64,000 nt of DNA from Caldilineaceae bacterium. Its GTDB lineage: Bacteria > Chloroflexota > Anaerolineae > Caldilineales > Caldilineaceae. How positions within the stretch are numbered: the stretch's first letter is position 1; each line of letters starts with the position of its first letter. The stretch spans positions 57,718 to 121,717 of the forward strand of contig JAJDXQ010000040.1 of NCBI GenBank assembly GCA_022823185.1, written 5' to 3'. Of this stretch, positions 17,205 to 27,057 are shown piece after piece. Under the pieces are notes generated by a model that saw only the letters and a program-made list of their open reading frames with translations, was not told where the DNA came from and did no database searches. The position numbers and the translations under genes were made by a program.

Positions 17205-18854
17205 GTGGCATCTTACTACTATCAGCGGTTGCCACACTGGATTCAAGTCAAATTTCGCGTAATTCATGTCGGAGCTTCTGTCGTGTTGATTTCATCTATC
17301 GTGATCCTTTTGCAGTTCTTCTACACTTTGGGCGCATTGGGGTTGGCCGTCTATGGTTTGCAGGCACTGATTCTTACCTTGCTGAGACTGCGCAGCGAGA
17401 GGTTGACTCAGAAGGGGCAAACGCGAACCGAACTTGATTCTATGGGCAAACCTAACGGGGCAGAGGACGATTTCTGGCCGGCAGTAACCGTGCAGCTTCC
17501 ACTGTACAACGAAGTCCATGTTGTCAATCGTCTGATCGACGCTTGCGCTGAACTGGACTACCCGAGGGACCGACTTCAGATCCAGGTGCTGGACGACTCC
17601 ACTGATGGCACCACCGGGCTTGCTCAGTTGAGGGCAGCCCTGTGGCGAAGTCGGGGTATTGTCGTTGACGTACAGCACCGCAGCGATCGGCAAGGATTCA
17701 AGGCTGGCGCGTTGAAGGAGGGGCTGCGAACGGCGACCGGTGATTACATCGCTGTATTCGACGCCGACTTCGCGCCCGCTCGGGGCTTTCTGCGTCAGAC
17801 CGTCCCCACATTCCTTGGCAAGGAAGGGGACAGCGTTGGATTTGCGCAGACGCGGTGGACGCACTTGAATGCAGGATATTCCGCGTTGACCCGGGCGCAG
17901 GCGCTGGCGTTGGACGGCCATTTCGTTATTGAGCAGGCGGCGCGCTATGCAGCAGGACTGGCGTTCGGTTTCAACGGGTCTGCGGGCGTGTGGCGGCGAG
18001 CCTGTATCCAGGACCCAAACGTAGGAGGCTGGCAGGACGACACCCTCTGTGAAGACCTGGATCTCAGCTATCGAGCGCAGCTGGCCGGCTGGCGCGGCGT
18101 CTATCTCGACGGGGTTGAAGCGCCGGCGGAGTTGCCGCCCCAGCTGCTGGCTTTCAAGCGGCAGCAGTTCCGCTGGGCGAAAGGGAGTGTAGCCACGCTG
18201 CGCAAACTGTCCGGACGTGTCTGGAATGGGGGATGGCCAACCCTGAAGCGGCTGGCGGCCTTTGTCCACCTGGGCGGGTACCTGATCCACCCGCTGCTCC
18301 TTTTGCTGCTATTGGTATCTCCTCTGCTCATGCTTCTTGGCAGTCAACCTTACTGGCCGCTGGCCTACCTGAGTCTGGTCTCTGCGGGTCCTCCTGCTCT
18401 GTATGCGCTGGCGCAGCGTCGCCTCTGGGGGCGGGCCTGGTTTCGGCGCTGGGCCTATCTTCCGCTGCTGATGTTGCTGGGAATGGGACTATCCCTGAGC
18501 AATTCGGTCGCGGCGTGGCAGGCGCTCTTCGGGCGAGGCGGCGCCTTCTTGCGTACGCCGAAGTTCCACGTTCAGAGGGAGGCGGACGAATGGCACAGGA
18601 GCGGCTATGCGCTGGAACTGGAGCCCCTTGTCGCGGCAGAGATCTTCCTCGCACTCTACGCAGGGTTGGGCTGTTTTATTTCGGTTGTCCATGGCCAGTG
18701 GTTGAGCCTCCCGTTTCTCCTCTCTTTCGCTTGCGGATATGCGTCGACGGCCGCCATCGGGATTCGCGAGGCCTGCCTGGCACGCTCTGCCCGAACGCGT
18801 CGACACAGTCAGTCGACGCGCCTATTCCGCGCCAAGAACCTTGTCAAATCGTGA
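17205..18854 (+). CDS. Processive family 2 glycosyltransferase (cellulose/mannan synthase-like)
   Basis: A protein of about 549 residues with an N-terminal membrane segment (about 22-62), a cytoplasmic GT-A domain and four or so C-terminal membrane segments (about 352-378, 390-410, 420-440, 478-520). GT2 motifs: LDDSTDGT (129-136), FDADF (185-189), CEDLDL (282-287) and QQFRWAKG (320-327), i.e. the D, DxD, ED and Q(Q/R)xRW set of processive beta-glycan synthases. It probably polymerises a beta-linked glycan such as glucomannan and passes it across the membrane. The frame opens with GTG at 17205 without a clear ribosome binding site, so the exact start is uncertain. Confidence 0.88.
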   Translation: MASYYYQRLPHWIQVKFRVIHVGASVVLISSIVILLQFFYTLGALGLAVYGLQALILTLLRLRSERLTQKGQTRTELDSMGKPNGAEDDFWPAVTVQLPLYNEVHVVNRLIDACAELDYPRDRLQIQVLDDSTDGTTGLAQLRAALWRSRGIVVDVQHRSDRQGFKAGALKEGLRTATGDYIAVFDADFAPARGFLRQTVPTFLGKEGDSVGFAQTRWTHLNAGYSALTRAQALALDGHFVIEQAARYAAGLAFGFNGSAGVWRRACIQDPNVGGWQDDTLCEDLDLSYRAQLAGWRGVYLDGVEAPAELPPQLLAFKRQQFRWAKGSVATLRKLSGRVWNGGWPTLKRLAAFVHLGGYLIHPLLLLLLLVSPLLMLLGSQPYWPLAYLSLVSAGPPALYALAQRRLWGRAWFRRWAYLPLLMLLGMGLSLSNSVAAWQALFGRGGAFLRTPKFHVQREADEWHRSGYALELEPLVAAEIFLALYAGLGCFISVVHGQWLSLPFLLSFACGYASTAAIGIREACLARSARTRRHSQSTRLFRAKNLVKS

Positions 18855-18982
18855 CACGCCCTGTACAATTGACACGGGTCCGAGGGTGAAGACTTGGGCC
18901 ATTGGCGCCACTTGAGCGGACGACATTCTGCACTGGTCCGGGCGCCGAAACCTTGACTGATTCAAAGAAAGGGAAGATTGCC

Positions 18983-19198
18983 GTGGCCAAACGCAGCTAT
19001 GATGACATCACATGGTTGGAAGATCCCAAGGACGTCATCGTCCTGACCAATCGGAGCGGCAAGAACTTCATTCTGGAACTTCCTACGGGCCAATATCGTC
19101 TTGATAACGGGCGCAAGATGCGCACGCTGCGGTCGATTCTGGAGATAGGACAGATACAGGAGTTGGTGAACGCCGGTCAGTTGGAAGTCGAGGGCTGA
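18983..19198 (+). CDS. Conserved-looking 71-residue protein
   Basis: A small acidic/basic mixed protein with the sequence features SYDDITWLEDPKDVIVL, a short beta-rich middle and a C-terminal helix (RTLRSILEIGQIQELV). I do not recognise it. GGGAAG lies six bases ahead of the GTG at 18983, which decides this start over TTG codons further upstream (18902, 18953). It sits 110 bp before polA on the same strand. The balanced, non-repetitive composition and good ribosome binding site argue that it is a real gene. Confidence 0.6.
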   Translation: MAKRSYDDITWLEDPKDVIVLTNRSGKNFILELPTGQYRLDNGRKMRTLRSILEIGQIQELVNAGQLEVEG

Positions 19199-19308
19199 CT
19201 TTGGCATCGATAGAGCAAATGTAGTTCCAATCGGTCTCGGAATCCTGGTGCGCAATTTCCGATCTTGCATTGCAATCGGGCTTGACTGTACACGCAAGGT
19301 GGACGACA

Positions 19309-22170
19309 GTGTCGAAATACCTGCTCATTGACGGCCATTCGCAAGCATATCGAGCCTTTTTCGGTGTGAGAACGCCTCTTGTAACCGCGCGGGGCGAGCC
19401 GACCGCGGCTGTGTTTGGCTTTTTCCGCAAGCTGTTCAGTGTTCTGCGAGACTTCCGGCCCGACGGTGTGGCAGTCGCGTTTGACAAGGGGGATACGTGG
19501 CGGCACGAAGAGTACGCTGAATACAAGGCGACTAGAGACGCAATGCCAGACGAGATGCGGTCCCAGATGGATCGAATCATCGAAATCCTGGAGGCATTGC
19601 GGATTCCAATTGTCGCCCTTGAAAACTTTGAAGCCGATGACGTTCTGGGGGCGCTTGCCGGCCAAGCCTCTGATGCGGGACATGATGTCCTGATTTTGTC
19701 GGGCGACAGAGACATGTTTCAGCTAGTCAGTGAGCGGGTCAAAATCCTCTACACCTCAGGCGGCCCTTCACCTTCAACGCTTCCTTATGGAGTCAGCGAA
19801 GTCGCCGAACGGTACGGTGGTCTCGACCCTGAACAGTTCCTCGAAATGAAGGCGCTGGTGGGGGACAGTTCCGATAATATTCCCGGAGTGCCGGGCGTGG
19901 GAGAAAAAACCGCTATCCGGTTTCTGAAGGCGTACGGTACGCTCGATGGCATCTATGAGCACATTGACGAGATCAAAGGGCCCAAGACGCAGCAGAATTT
20001 GAGGCTCGCCGAAGAGGACGTTCGCCGCAACAAAAGGCTGATGTCAATTGTTTGCGACCTGGACGTGACATTCGACGCCGAGGCATTTCGTCTGCAGGAA
20101 TACGACAGCGGCGAGGCGCGGCGCATTTTCAGCGAGCTGGAGTTCAGGAGCCTGCAGCGCGAGTTAGACCAGTTAGGCGAGGCTGGATTTGGCGCTAGAG
20201 GCAGTGGGGGCACAGTTCAGGCCGACGGGATGCAGGCGCAACAGTCGCTCTTTCAGGAAGAAGAGTCAGCTTCGGGTCTGCACGCAATTGAAACAGAAAC
20301 GGGCGGGCAAACCTACCGGTGCGTAAAGAGTCTTTCCGAGTTGGACGCTGTTTGCGATGCCCTGGGGGAGGCTGGCGTTCTCTCGTTCGACGTGGAGACG
20401 ACCGGGCGGGATCCGATGCGCGCGGCGCTGGTGGGATTGGGCATCGCCTGGGAGAAAGGCAAGGCCTGTTATATTCCGATTGCCCACAGTGAAGGCGACC
20501 AGCTGCCTTGGGAAGTCGTGCGTGAGCGGCTCCAGCCCTATTTCTCGGACCAGAATCTCCCAAAGGTGGCCCACAACGGCAAGTATGACCTGGTGGTCTG
20601 CCTTCGTCATGGCCTTGAGGTAAACGGGCCCATACACGATACGCTGACGCTTGCCTGGTTGCTTGATCCCGCAAGCAGATCACTTGGCCTGAAGAGCCAG
20701 GCCGAGAGTGAACTCGGCTGGTCGATGACTGAGATTTCCGAGCTGATTGGCTCTGGTCGAAAGCAGATTTCGATCGCCGACGTCGACGTTGATCGTGTGA
20801 CGGCTTATTGCGGCGCTGATGTTGACGTTACCCTTCATCTGTGGGAGTCGCTTGAACCACAGCTTAAGGAGACAAGCGGAAAGATGTGGCAGCTCTACGA
20901 GGAAGTTGAGCTGCCCTTGCTGCCAATTCTGGCCAAGATGGAGATGACCGGCATCCGCCTGAACTCTGGTTTTCTGGCCGACCTTTCAAAGAGTCTGGCG
21001 AACAGGCTGCAGGAGATCAACACGACGCTGAAGGAGATGGTTGGCCGCGAATTCAATCTTCGCAGCACACAGCAGCTCAGCACCGTGATGTTCAGCGAGA
21101 TGGGTTTCCCGACCAAGGGCCTTAGGAAGACGCGATCCGGATTTGTCAGCACGGCCGTCGGGGAGCTGGAGAAGCTGAAGGCGTCCACTTCAGAACTGTC
21201 CGCCGACCAGAAGCTGTTTCTGGAGTTGCTTTTTGAGCAGCGCCAACTTGAAAAGTTGCGGGGCACTTACGTTGATGCGCTGGGCGAGCTTGTTCATGAC
21301 GAAACTGGCCGCGTCCACACCAGCTATAATCAGACCGGATCGTCCACGGGCCGGCTCAGCAGCAGCAATCCGAACCTGCAGAATATCCCGATCCGGACGG
21401 AGCAGGGGCGTGAGATCCGGAAAGCATTTGAAGCCGACGAGGGAAGCGTGCTGCTGGCCGCCGACTACAGCCAGGTGGAGCTGCGAATTCTGGCCCACAT
21501 TGCCGAGGAAGAACTGCTGGGGGATGCGTTTCGCCAGGGGCAGGACATTCATGCCGTCACGGCGTCACGGCTTTTTGACGTACCATTGGACCAGGTCTCC
21601 TATGAGCAACGCGGGCTGGGCAAGACGATAAACTTTGCTACGATTTATGGGGTCAGCGCGTTTGGTCTCAGCAGCCGCACGGACATGGGGCCGGCAGATG
21701 CCCAACAGTTTCTGGACCAGTACTTCGCTACCTACCCCAACGTGCGGCGATACATTGACGAAACAGTTCGGACCGCCGTCAAAGAGGGATACGTGGAGAC
21801 TCTGTTGGGGCGCAGGCGCAGGTTCGATGAACTGTCAACGAATCTTCCCTTCAATCAGAGGCAGGCCCTGGAGAGACAGGCGATCAACGCGCCCATACAA
21901 GGGACGGCCGCGGACATCACCAAGCTGGCGATGCGGAACCTCCACAGACGGCTACAGAGCAGCGGCCTGAATGCAAGGATGCTGCTCCAGGTCCACGATG
22001 AGTTGGTGTTGGAGGTCCCGCTCGAAGAGTTGGAGACCGTGGGGCCGATCGTTCGTGAGGAAATGGAATCGGCCTATACACTGAATGTTCCACTGCGGGT
22101 GGATATTGAGGTGGGGCCGAACTGGTACGATATGGATGCCTTACCGCTTCCCCAAGCAGTCTTTAATTGA
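19309..22170 (+). CDS. polA: DNA polymerase I
   Basis: A 953-residue DNA polymerase I with all three domains. The 5'-3' exonuclease (about residues 1-290) begins YLLIDGHSQAYRAFF and includes VALENFEADDVLG and PGVPGVGEKTA. The 3'-5' exonuclease keeps its catalytic residues: SFDVETTG, HNGKYD and AYCGADVD, so proofreading is probably active, unlike in several Gram-positive or thermophile enzymes. The polymerase domain has LAADYSQVELRILAHI (motif A), KTINFATIYG (motif B) and QVHDELVLEVP (motif C). GTG at 19309, with AAGG nine bases ahead, is preferred to a TTG further upstream. The protein fills Okazaki and repair gaps. Confidence 0.96.
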   Translation: MSKYLLIDGHSQAYRAFFGVRTPLVTARGEPTAAVFGFFRKLFSVLRDFRPDGVAVAFDKGDTWRHEEYAEYKATRDAMPDEMRSQMDRIIEILEALRIPIVALENFEADDVLGALAGQASDAGHDVLILSGDRDMFQLVSERVKILYTSGGPSPSTLPYGVSEVAERYGGLDPEQFLEMKALVGDSSDNIPGVPGVGEKTAIRFLKAYGTLDGIYEHIDEIKGPKTQQNLRLAEEDVRRNKRLMSIVCDLDVTFDAEAFRLQEYDSGEARRIFSELEFRSLQRELDQLGEAGFGARGSGGTVQADGMQAQQSLFQEEESASGLHAIETETGGQTYRCVKSLSELDAVCDALGEAGVLSFDVETTGRDPMRAALVGLGIAWEKGKACYIPIAHSEGDQLPWEVVRERLQPYFSDQNLPKVAHNGKYDLVVCLRHGLEVNGPIHDTLTLAWLLDPASRSLGLKSQAESELGWSMTEISELIGSGRKQISIADVDVDRVTAYCGADVDVTLHLWESLEPQLKETSGKMWQLYEEVELPLLPILAKMEMTGIRLNSGFLADLSKSLANRLQEINTTLKEMVGREFNLRSTQQLSTVMFSEMGFPTKGLRKTRSGFVSTAVGELEKLKASTSELSADQKLFLELLFEQRQLEKLRGTYVDALGELVHDETGRVHTSYNQTGSSTGRLSSSNPNLQNIPIRTEQGREIRKAFEADEGSVLLAADYSQVELRILAHIAEEELLGDAFRQGQDIHAVTASRLFDVPLDQVSYEQRGLGKTINFATIYGVSAFGLSSRTDMGPADAQQFLDQYFATYPNVRRYIDETVRTAVKEGYVETLLGRRRRFDELSTNLPFNQRQALERQAINAPIQGTAADITKLAMRNLHRRLQSSGLNARMLLQVHDELVLEVPLEELETVGPIVREEMESAYTLNVPLRVDIEVGPNWYDMDALPLPQAVFN

Positions 22171-22253
22171 GAATGCGCCGAGTCCAGCGAAGCCATTTTA
22201 GAGAATTCTGCGCAGACCAATTGGCCGTAGGCCGGCGATCCAGGACCTGAGTG

Positions 22254-23981
22254 ATGATTCGAGACCAGATTCGGCAGATTGTAACAGAAGCGATTGCCTC
22301 TGCGCAGCTGTCCGGCAACCTACCCCAAATTGAGTTCCCTCCTGTCGAGATTCAAAGGCCCAATCAGCCTGAACATGGGGATTACAGTTCAAATGTAGCG
22401 CTTCTGGTTGCCTCCGCGGTTCGCAAAGCGACAGGGGAAAGGGCCAATCCCCGCCAGATCGCCCAAGCCGTCGCAGAGAGAATCGAGCCGGGTGAGCTCG
22501 TAGGCAGTGTCGAACTGGCAGGACCGGGCTTCATCAATGTCCGTCTCAATGATCGCTGGCTTCAGCAGAGTGTCCTGGCGATCATAGAGCAGGGGAACGA
22601 CTTCGGTGCCATAGACAAGGGCGTTGGGCAGCGATGGCAAGTGGAGTATGTCAGCGCCAATCCCACGGGACCTCTCCACTACGGCGGCGGCCGCAACGCG
22701 GTCCTGGGGGACACACTGGCAAATCTGCTGGAGGCTGCCGGCTACGAGGTGCAACGCGAATTCTACGTCAACGACGGGGGCACGCAGATTCAGCTATTCA
22801 TTGAGAGTCTGTATGTCTGTTATCTTCAGTTATGCGAAGAGCAGGACGGCTTGCCTCAGCGGAATCTGGAGATACCGGAAGGCGGATACCAGGGCGCCTA
22901 TCTGCACGACTATGCCAAACTGGTGAGAGAACAGGTGGGAGACCGCCTCGCTAAACTGGATCGCGACGATGCGATCGCTGAACTTCGCCAAATCGGGCGT
23001 GAAATCGTCGTCAGCGACATAAAGGAAGAGCTGGACGAGTTGGGCGTCACTTTCGACCGCTGGTTCAGTGAGCAGAGTCTTTACGACGAGGGTCTCGTCG
23101 ATCAGTTGCTCGAAGATCTTTCCGGCAAGGGCGAGGTCATCAAGCGTGACGGGGCCCAATGGTTCCTGGCCAGCAAATACCCGGGCAATGAGAAGGATGA
23201 GGTTGTGGTTCGGTCAAACGGACTGCCGACCTACTTCGCCAGTGACATTGCATATCATTACGACAAGTTCGTGCGGCGCAATTTTGATCGCGTGATCAAT
23301 GTTTGGGCGGTGGACCACCAAGGACACATTCCCCGGATGGGCGCCGTCATGCGGGCGCTGGAGCTTGATCCGGATCGCCTGGAGATACTCCTCTACAATC
23401 TGGTTAAGCTGATTCGCGATGGACAGGAAGTGAAGATGAGCAAACGCTCCGGAGACTTCCTGACAGTGCGCGAAGTCGTAGAAGAGGTTGGACCGGACGC
23501 AGTGCGTTTCATGTTGCTTACGACCGGCCCGGAGCGGAACATTGACTTCGATATGAGCCTGGCCGTACAGCGTAGAAACGAAAATCGCGTCTTTTACGTC
23601 CAATATGGGCATGCACGCATCTGTTCGCTTCTCCAACGAGCACTGCAAAACGGGTATCAGAACCCGGAGGAGATGCCTGAGGATGCCTCTGAAATCGTTA
23701 CCCTCCTGACCGACCCGGCTGAATTGACACTCGTGCGCCGAATGCTGGAAATGGAGGAACAGATTGAGCTGGCCGTGGAAAGGCTATCGCCGCACAATCT
23801 CACTTACTACGCTGAAGACCTGACCAAGACATTCAGCGTTTTCTACGAAAACTGTCAGGTCCTTCATTCGGAGGTGCCCCCGCAGCTGGCGCGGGCGAGG
23901 CTGCTTCTGATCCTGGCAGCGAGAACGGCTTTGTCAAGGGTACTGAGACTGATGGGGATGACTGCGCCTGAAGAGATGTAG
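22254..23981 (+). CDS. argS: Arginyl-tRNA synthetase
   Basis: A 575-residue class I aminoacyl-tRNA synthetase charging tRNA-Arg. The N-terminal Add-1 domain leads to EYVSANPTGPLHYGGGRNAV, where HYGG is the ATP-binding HIGH-equivalent, and KMSKRSGDFLTV carries a KMSK signature. The anticodon-binding C-terminal helical domain ends with ALSRVLRLMGMTAPEEM, typical of ArgS. The ATG at 22254 has AGGA eight bases ahead; a GTG directly before it is an alternative. It follows polA by about 80 bp on the same strand, with serA behind, so the three may share transcription. Confidence 0.96.
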   Translation: MIRDQIRQIVTEAIASAQLSGNLPQIEFPPVEIQRPNQPEHGDYSSNVALLVASAVRKATGERANPRQIAQAVAERIEPGELVGSVELAGPGFINVRLNDRWLQQSVLAIIEQGNDFGAIDKGVGQRWQVEYVSANPTGPLHYGGGRNAVLGDTLANLLEAAGYEVQREFYVNDGGTQIQLFIESLYVCYLQLCEEQDGLPQRNLEIPEGGYQGAYLHDYAKLVREQVGDRLAKLDRDDAIAELRQIGREIVVSDIKEELDELGVTFDRWFSEQSLYDEGLVDQLLEDLSGKGEVIKRDGAQWFLASKYPGNEKDEVVVRSNGLPTYFASDIAYHYDKFVRRNFDRVINVWAVDHQGHIPRMGAVMRALELDPDRLEILLYNLVKLIRDGQEVKMSKRSGDFLTVREVVEEVGPDAVRFMLLTTGPERNIDFDMSLAVQRRNENRVFYVQYGHARICSLLQRALQNGYQNPEEMPEDASEIVTLLTDPAELTLVRRMLEMEEQIELAVERLSPHNLTYYAEDLTKTFSVFYENCQVLHSEVPPQLARARLLLILAARTALSRVLRLMGMTAPEEM

Positions 23982-24101
23982 CGGCTCTGCAAGACGCCCA
24001 ACGAGTGATCAGCGGCCAGCAGCCCGAATACCGGTCGCCGGCGGCGCTTCCAAGAGGGCATCGGAGCGTTTTCTTGGGCGACACAAATAGAGATTTGCGT
24101 A

Positions 24102-25703
24102 ATGCCAGAGAGTTTCAAAGTATTGGTGAGCGACAAGCTATCTAAGAATGGCCTGCAACCGCTCCTGGACACGGAAGGCATCGAAGTCGACATTCGGACG
24201 GATCTGACGCATGAGGAATTGAAGGGACTGATTCCAGAGTACCACGCGCTCCTTGTTCGCAGCAGCACCCAGGTCACGGCAGACCTCATCTGCAGCGGCA
24301 AGCGATTGCAAGCGGTCGGGCGGGCAGGTACGGGTGTCGACAACATAGATGTGGAAGCGGCAACGCGTGCCGGCGTGACGGTCGTCAACACACCGACCGG
24401 AAATACCGTCGCAGCGGCCGAGCACACGGTCGCAATGTTGATGGCCCTGGCCCGCAATATCCCGCAGGCCGACCGGGACGTCAGGGCCAAGCAGTGGAAT
24501 CGAGGTTCATTTGTAGGAACGGAAGTGCGGGGCAAGGTGCTGGGCATCGTCGGACTGGGGCGGATCGCGCAGGAGGTGCTTCAGGTTGCTCACGCGCTCG
24601 GCATGCAGATCTATGCGTATGATCCTTTCGTCAGCCAGGAGTATGCTACCCAGAGGCAGGTAACGCTCCTTTCTCTTGATGAGCTGCTTCCGCAGGTTGA
24701 TTTTCTCACAATTCATGTGCCTCTCACCGAGTCGACTCGCCACATAATTGACGCCTGCAGACTGAAGCAGATGAAAAAGGGGGCTCGCGTTCTGAATGTG
24801 GCGCGTGGCGGCGTGATCGACGAACAGGCGCTGGCCGATGCCGTGGCGTGCGGTCATCTGGCGGGAGCGGCCCTCGACGTCTTTGAAAGCGAACCGCTTC
24901 CAGAGGACAGCCCGCTTCGCTGCGATGACAGAATCATTCTTACTCCACATTTGGGAGCGAGTACCGTGGAGGCAATGGACCGGGTGGCGGAGGAAGTCGC
25001 ACTCCAGGTCGTCGACATTTTACAGGGCAGGCCGGCGCTTCACGCGGTGAACGCGCCGATCATTCCCTCCACGGCGTTGAATACAGTCATTCCCTACATA
25101 AATCTGGCGGAACGGATGGGGAGGCTGCTGCGTCAGATCGATGAACAGGGCATTCAGAGCCTAGAGATCACAGGTCATGGGCCTGTGACCGCGTTTGACA
25201 TGGCCTACATCGTCGCTTCGGCCATTCGCGGCGTCCTTTCCGAAGTGGTTGAGGAGCGAGTCAATCTTGTCAACGCCGAGTTGATGGCTCGACAGCGCGG
25301 CATCGAGATTGTCGAGCGCAAAATGCCCAAACACGAGCGCTACGAGAGTATGATCACGCTTCGCATGACCAGCGCAAGCGGTATGAACACCATATTGGGC
25401 ACCGTGCTTCTGGACGAGCCAACCATTGTGGCAATCAATGATCTGTGGGTGGAGTTTCCCGCGGCAGGAAACATGCTACTGGCTTCGCATACGGACAGAC
25501 CGGGCATTATAGGGAAAGTCGGGACACTGTTGGGGCGTTCTGACGTGAACATCAGCTTCATGCATGTCGGCAGGAGGGCGCCTCGAGGCGAGGCGATCAT
25601 GGTTTTGGGCACGGATGAGCAGACGCCTCCCAAGGTTTTGAAAGAGTTGGAGGCGTTTCGGGACATTCGCTGGCTGAAAGCCGTTGAGTTGCGCGAAGAG
25701 TAA
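24102..25703 (+). CDS. serA: D-3-phosphoglycerate dehydrogenase
   Basis: A 533-residue type I phosphoglycerate dehydrogenase, the first enzyme of serine synthesis (3-phosphoglycerate to 3-phosphohydroxypyruvate with NAD). Seen in order: substrate-binding GRAGTGVDNIDV, the NAD-binding Rossmann motif GIVGLGRIAQEV, NVARGGVIDEQAL, and LTPHLGAST supplying the catalytic His. An intervening domain follows (about 320-450), and a C-terminal ACT domain (SHTDRPGIIGKVGTLLG onward) suggests feedback control by serine. Its stop codon shares one base with the start of the SH3 lipoprotein gene. Confidence 0.95.
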   Translation: MPESFKVLVSDKLSKNGLQPLLDTEGIEVDIRTDLTHEELKGLIPEYHALLVRSSTQVTADLICSGKRLQAVGRAGTGVDNIDVEAATRAGVTVVNTPTGNTVAAAEHTVAMLMALARNIPQADRDVRAKQWNRGSFVGTEVRGKVLGIVGLGRIAQEVLQVAHALGMQIYAYDPFVSQEYATQRQVTLLSLDELLPQVDFLTIHVPLTESTRHIIDACRLKQMKKGARVLNVARGGVIDEQALADAVACGHLAGAALDVFESEPLPEDSPLRCDDRIILTPHLGASTVEAMDRVAEEVALQVVDILQGRPALHAVNAPIIPSTALNTVIPYINLAERMGRLLRQIDEQGIQSLEITGHGPVTAFDMAYIVASAIRGVLSEVVEERVNLVNAELMARQRGIEIVERKMPKHERYESMITLRMTSASGMNTILGTVLLDEPTIVAINDLWVEFPAAGNMLLASHTDRPGIIGKVGTLLGRSDVNISFMHVGRRAPRGEAIMVLGTDEQTPPKVLKELEAFRDIRWLKAVELREE

Positions 25704-26614
25704 TGGGTAAAGGCTCGAAAACGAAAGGTCTTTTCAGGCACTGCACGGAGCACGCCTGCAAAAGGTGGAGAGACTGTCCATTTGGACGTTGCGCTAAGCT
25801 CGCTCCCCTGTTCGCGCCCCGCAAGCCCTCTGTTTCGCCCGGACATCCCGACGCCGTCTCTGAACATCCTTCGTCAACCAGAAACCTGTCCCTTGGCCTG
25901 CTCGCGATCACTCTGATTTGGATCGGCCCGATACTGGCCTGTGGCAGCTTTCAACCCAGACCCACTCCCACCCGGGAGCCGCCTCCAGCAGCTCTACCAG
26001 TGGAGACCCCTATTCCGGAACAGCCGGCGCCAACCACCCCGTCTACGCCAGCCCCAATCCCAACCGAAACGCCCGTACCTTCTCCTTCTCCGACGATCGT
26101 CGTGCGGAACCCTCTGACGATCGGCGAGCAAGCCCGTATCACCGTCATTGGTGGACTCAATATGCGAGAACAGCCAACGGTAAGGTCGGAGAACATTACG
26201 CTGGTTGCCCAGGATAAACGAATCCTGGTTCTGGAGGGGCCGGTGAGCGCGGATGGATACATCTGGTGGAAGGTCGATGATAGCCAGGGAAACGTCGGGT
26301 GGGTCGCGGGAGGCCAGGGCGATGAAGCGTGGATCTCGTCGCAAGTGGGGGTAGCTCGCCCTGTTGACCGCTCACCCATCGTCGGGGATCGAGTCGTTGT
26401 TTCGCTGAATGGCGAGCTTACTGTTCGGGCCCTTCCCGGGATCGGGTCTGCCGTAGTCGCTCGCGCCACGACCAATGAGACCTTTACGGTTGTGGCGGGA
26501 CCTCAGGCAGCTGACGGCTATTTCTGGTATCAGATTCGCTCCGACGACGGACAGTTGGAGGGCTGGGCAGCGGACGGTCGCGAAGGCGAACGCTGGCTCA
26601 GTCCGCTGGAATAG
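25703..26614 (+). CDS. Lipoprotein with two bacterial SH3 domains
   Basis: A 303-residue protein starting at ATG 25703, which shares its first base with the serA stop codon. A hydrophobic segment (residues 63-78) ends in the lipobox ILAC (Cys 80), then a Pro/Thr-rich spacer (about 83-133) and two SH3b-like repeats (about 138-215 and 225-302), each with an LNMREQP or LTVRALP core and a GYIWWKV or GYFWYQI strand. These domains bind cell-wall or surface ligands. Oddly, about 60 residues precede the signal segment, with Cys 14, 19, 25 and 30 spaced like a zinc-binding knuckle; no alternative ATG or GTG is available in between. Either this is a long cytoplasmic leader or the true start is an unusual codon. 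Confidence 0.78.
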   Translation: MGKGSKTKGLFRHCTEHACKRWRDCPFGRCAKLAPLFAPRKPSVSPGHPDAVSEHPSSTRNLSLGLLAITLIWIGPILACGSFQPRPTPTREPPPAALPVETPIPEQPAPTTPSTPAPIPTETPVPSPSPTIVVRNPLTIGEQARITVIGGLNMREQPTVRSENITLVAQDKRILVLEGPVSADGYIWWKVDDSQGNVGWVAGGQGDEAWISSQVGVARPVDRSPIVGDRVVVSLNGELTVRALPGIGSAVVARATTNETFTVVAGPQAADGYFWYQIRSDDGQLEGWAADGREGERWLSPLE

Positions 26615-27057
26615 GGCAACCAACCGCTTCGCTTGCTCTTACCTCTCAGGTTATTTGCCACCCTCTACATTCAGTATCGCCGGTCAGTTGATCCTGTAGG
26701 CAGTCTGCCCTGTTTGGATTCCACATCAGGCCAGTCTGGTCCGCGATTTCGCGGGTGTCCGCCGACACACGGCGAGAATGACCCCTCTGGTCGAAGCCTC
26801 TCTTGCGGCTAGACCCGGAATCTTACGGCGGGTCCCGATCCAATGCGTTGTACATGGGGGCCTCGCCGCAGGTTCAAGTGGCGTCGTACACGGGAAGTCG
26901 GTTCGAATGCCAGTCGAACGCGGCCGCGAAGGAAAGTTCAGCCCAGGATCAGTAGGGAATCTGAAAACTCAGAACGGCATTTTCAGCAGGCCGTGCGGTC
27001 AGGTTGCGACCGTGGCAATGCAAGTTGGAAGGAGTAAACAGCGCCCTGGGGGGACTT
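26615..27057. other. Gene-free interval between convergent genes
   Basis: No gene is supported. A T-loop-like GGTTCGAATGCC (about 26900) lacks pairing arms, so no tRNA is present. A CTGAAAA/TTTTCAG inverted repeat around 26964-26991 could form a modest hairpin between the converging SH3 and M20 genes but lacks a T tract. Confidence 0.4.

Noticed and set aside
26890..26920. A T-loop-like GGTTCGAATGCC suggesting a tRNA
   Set aside because: Flanking bases cannot form a T stem, acceptor stem or anticodon arm.
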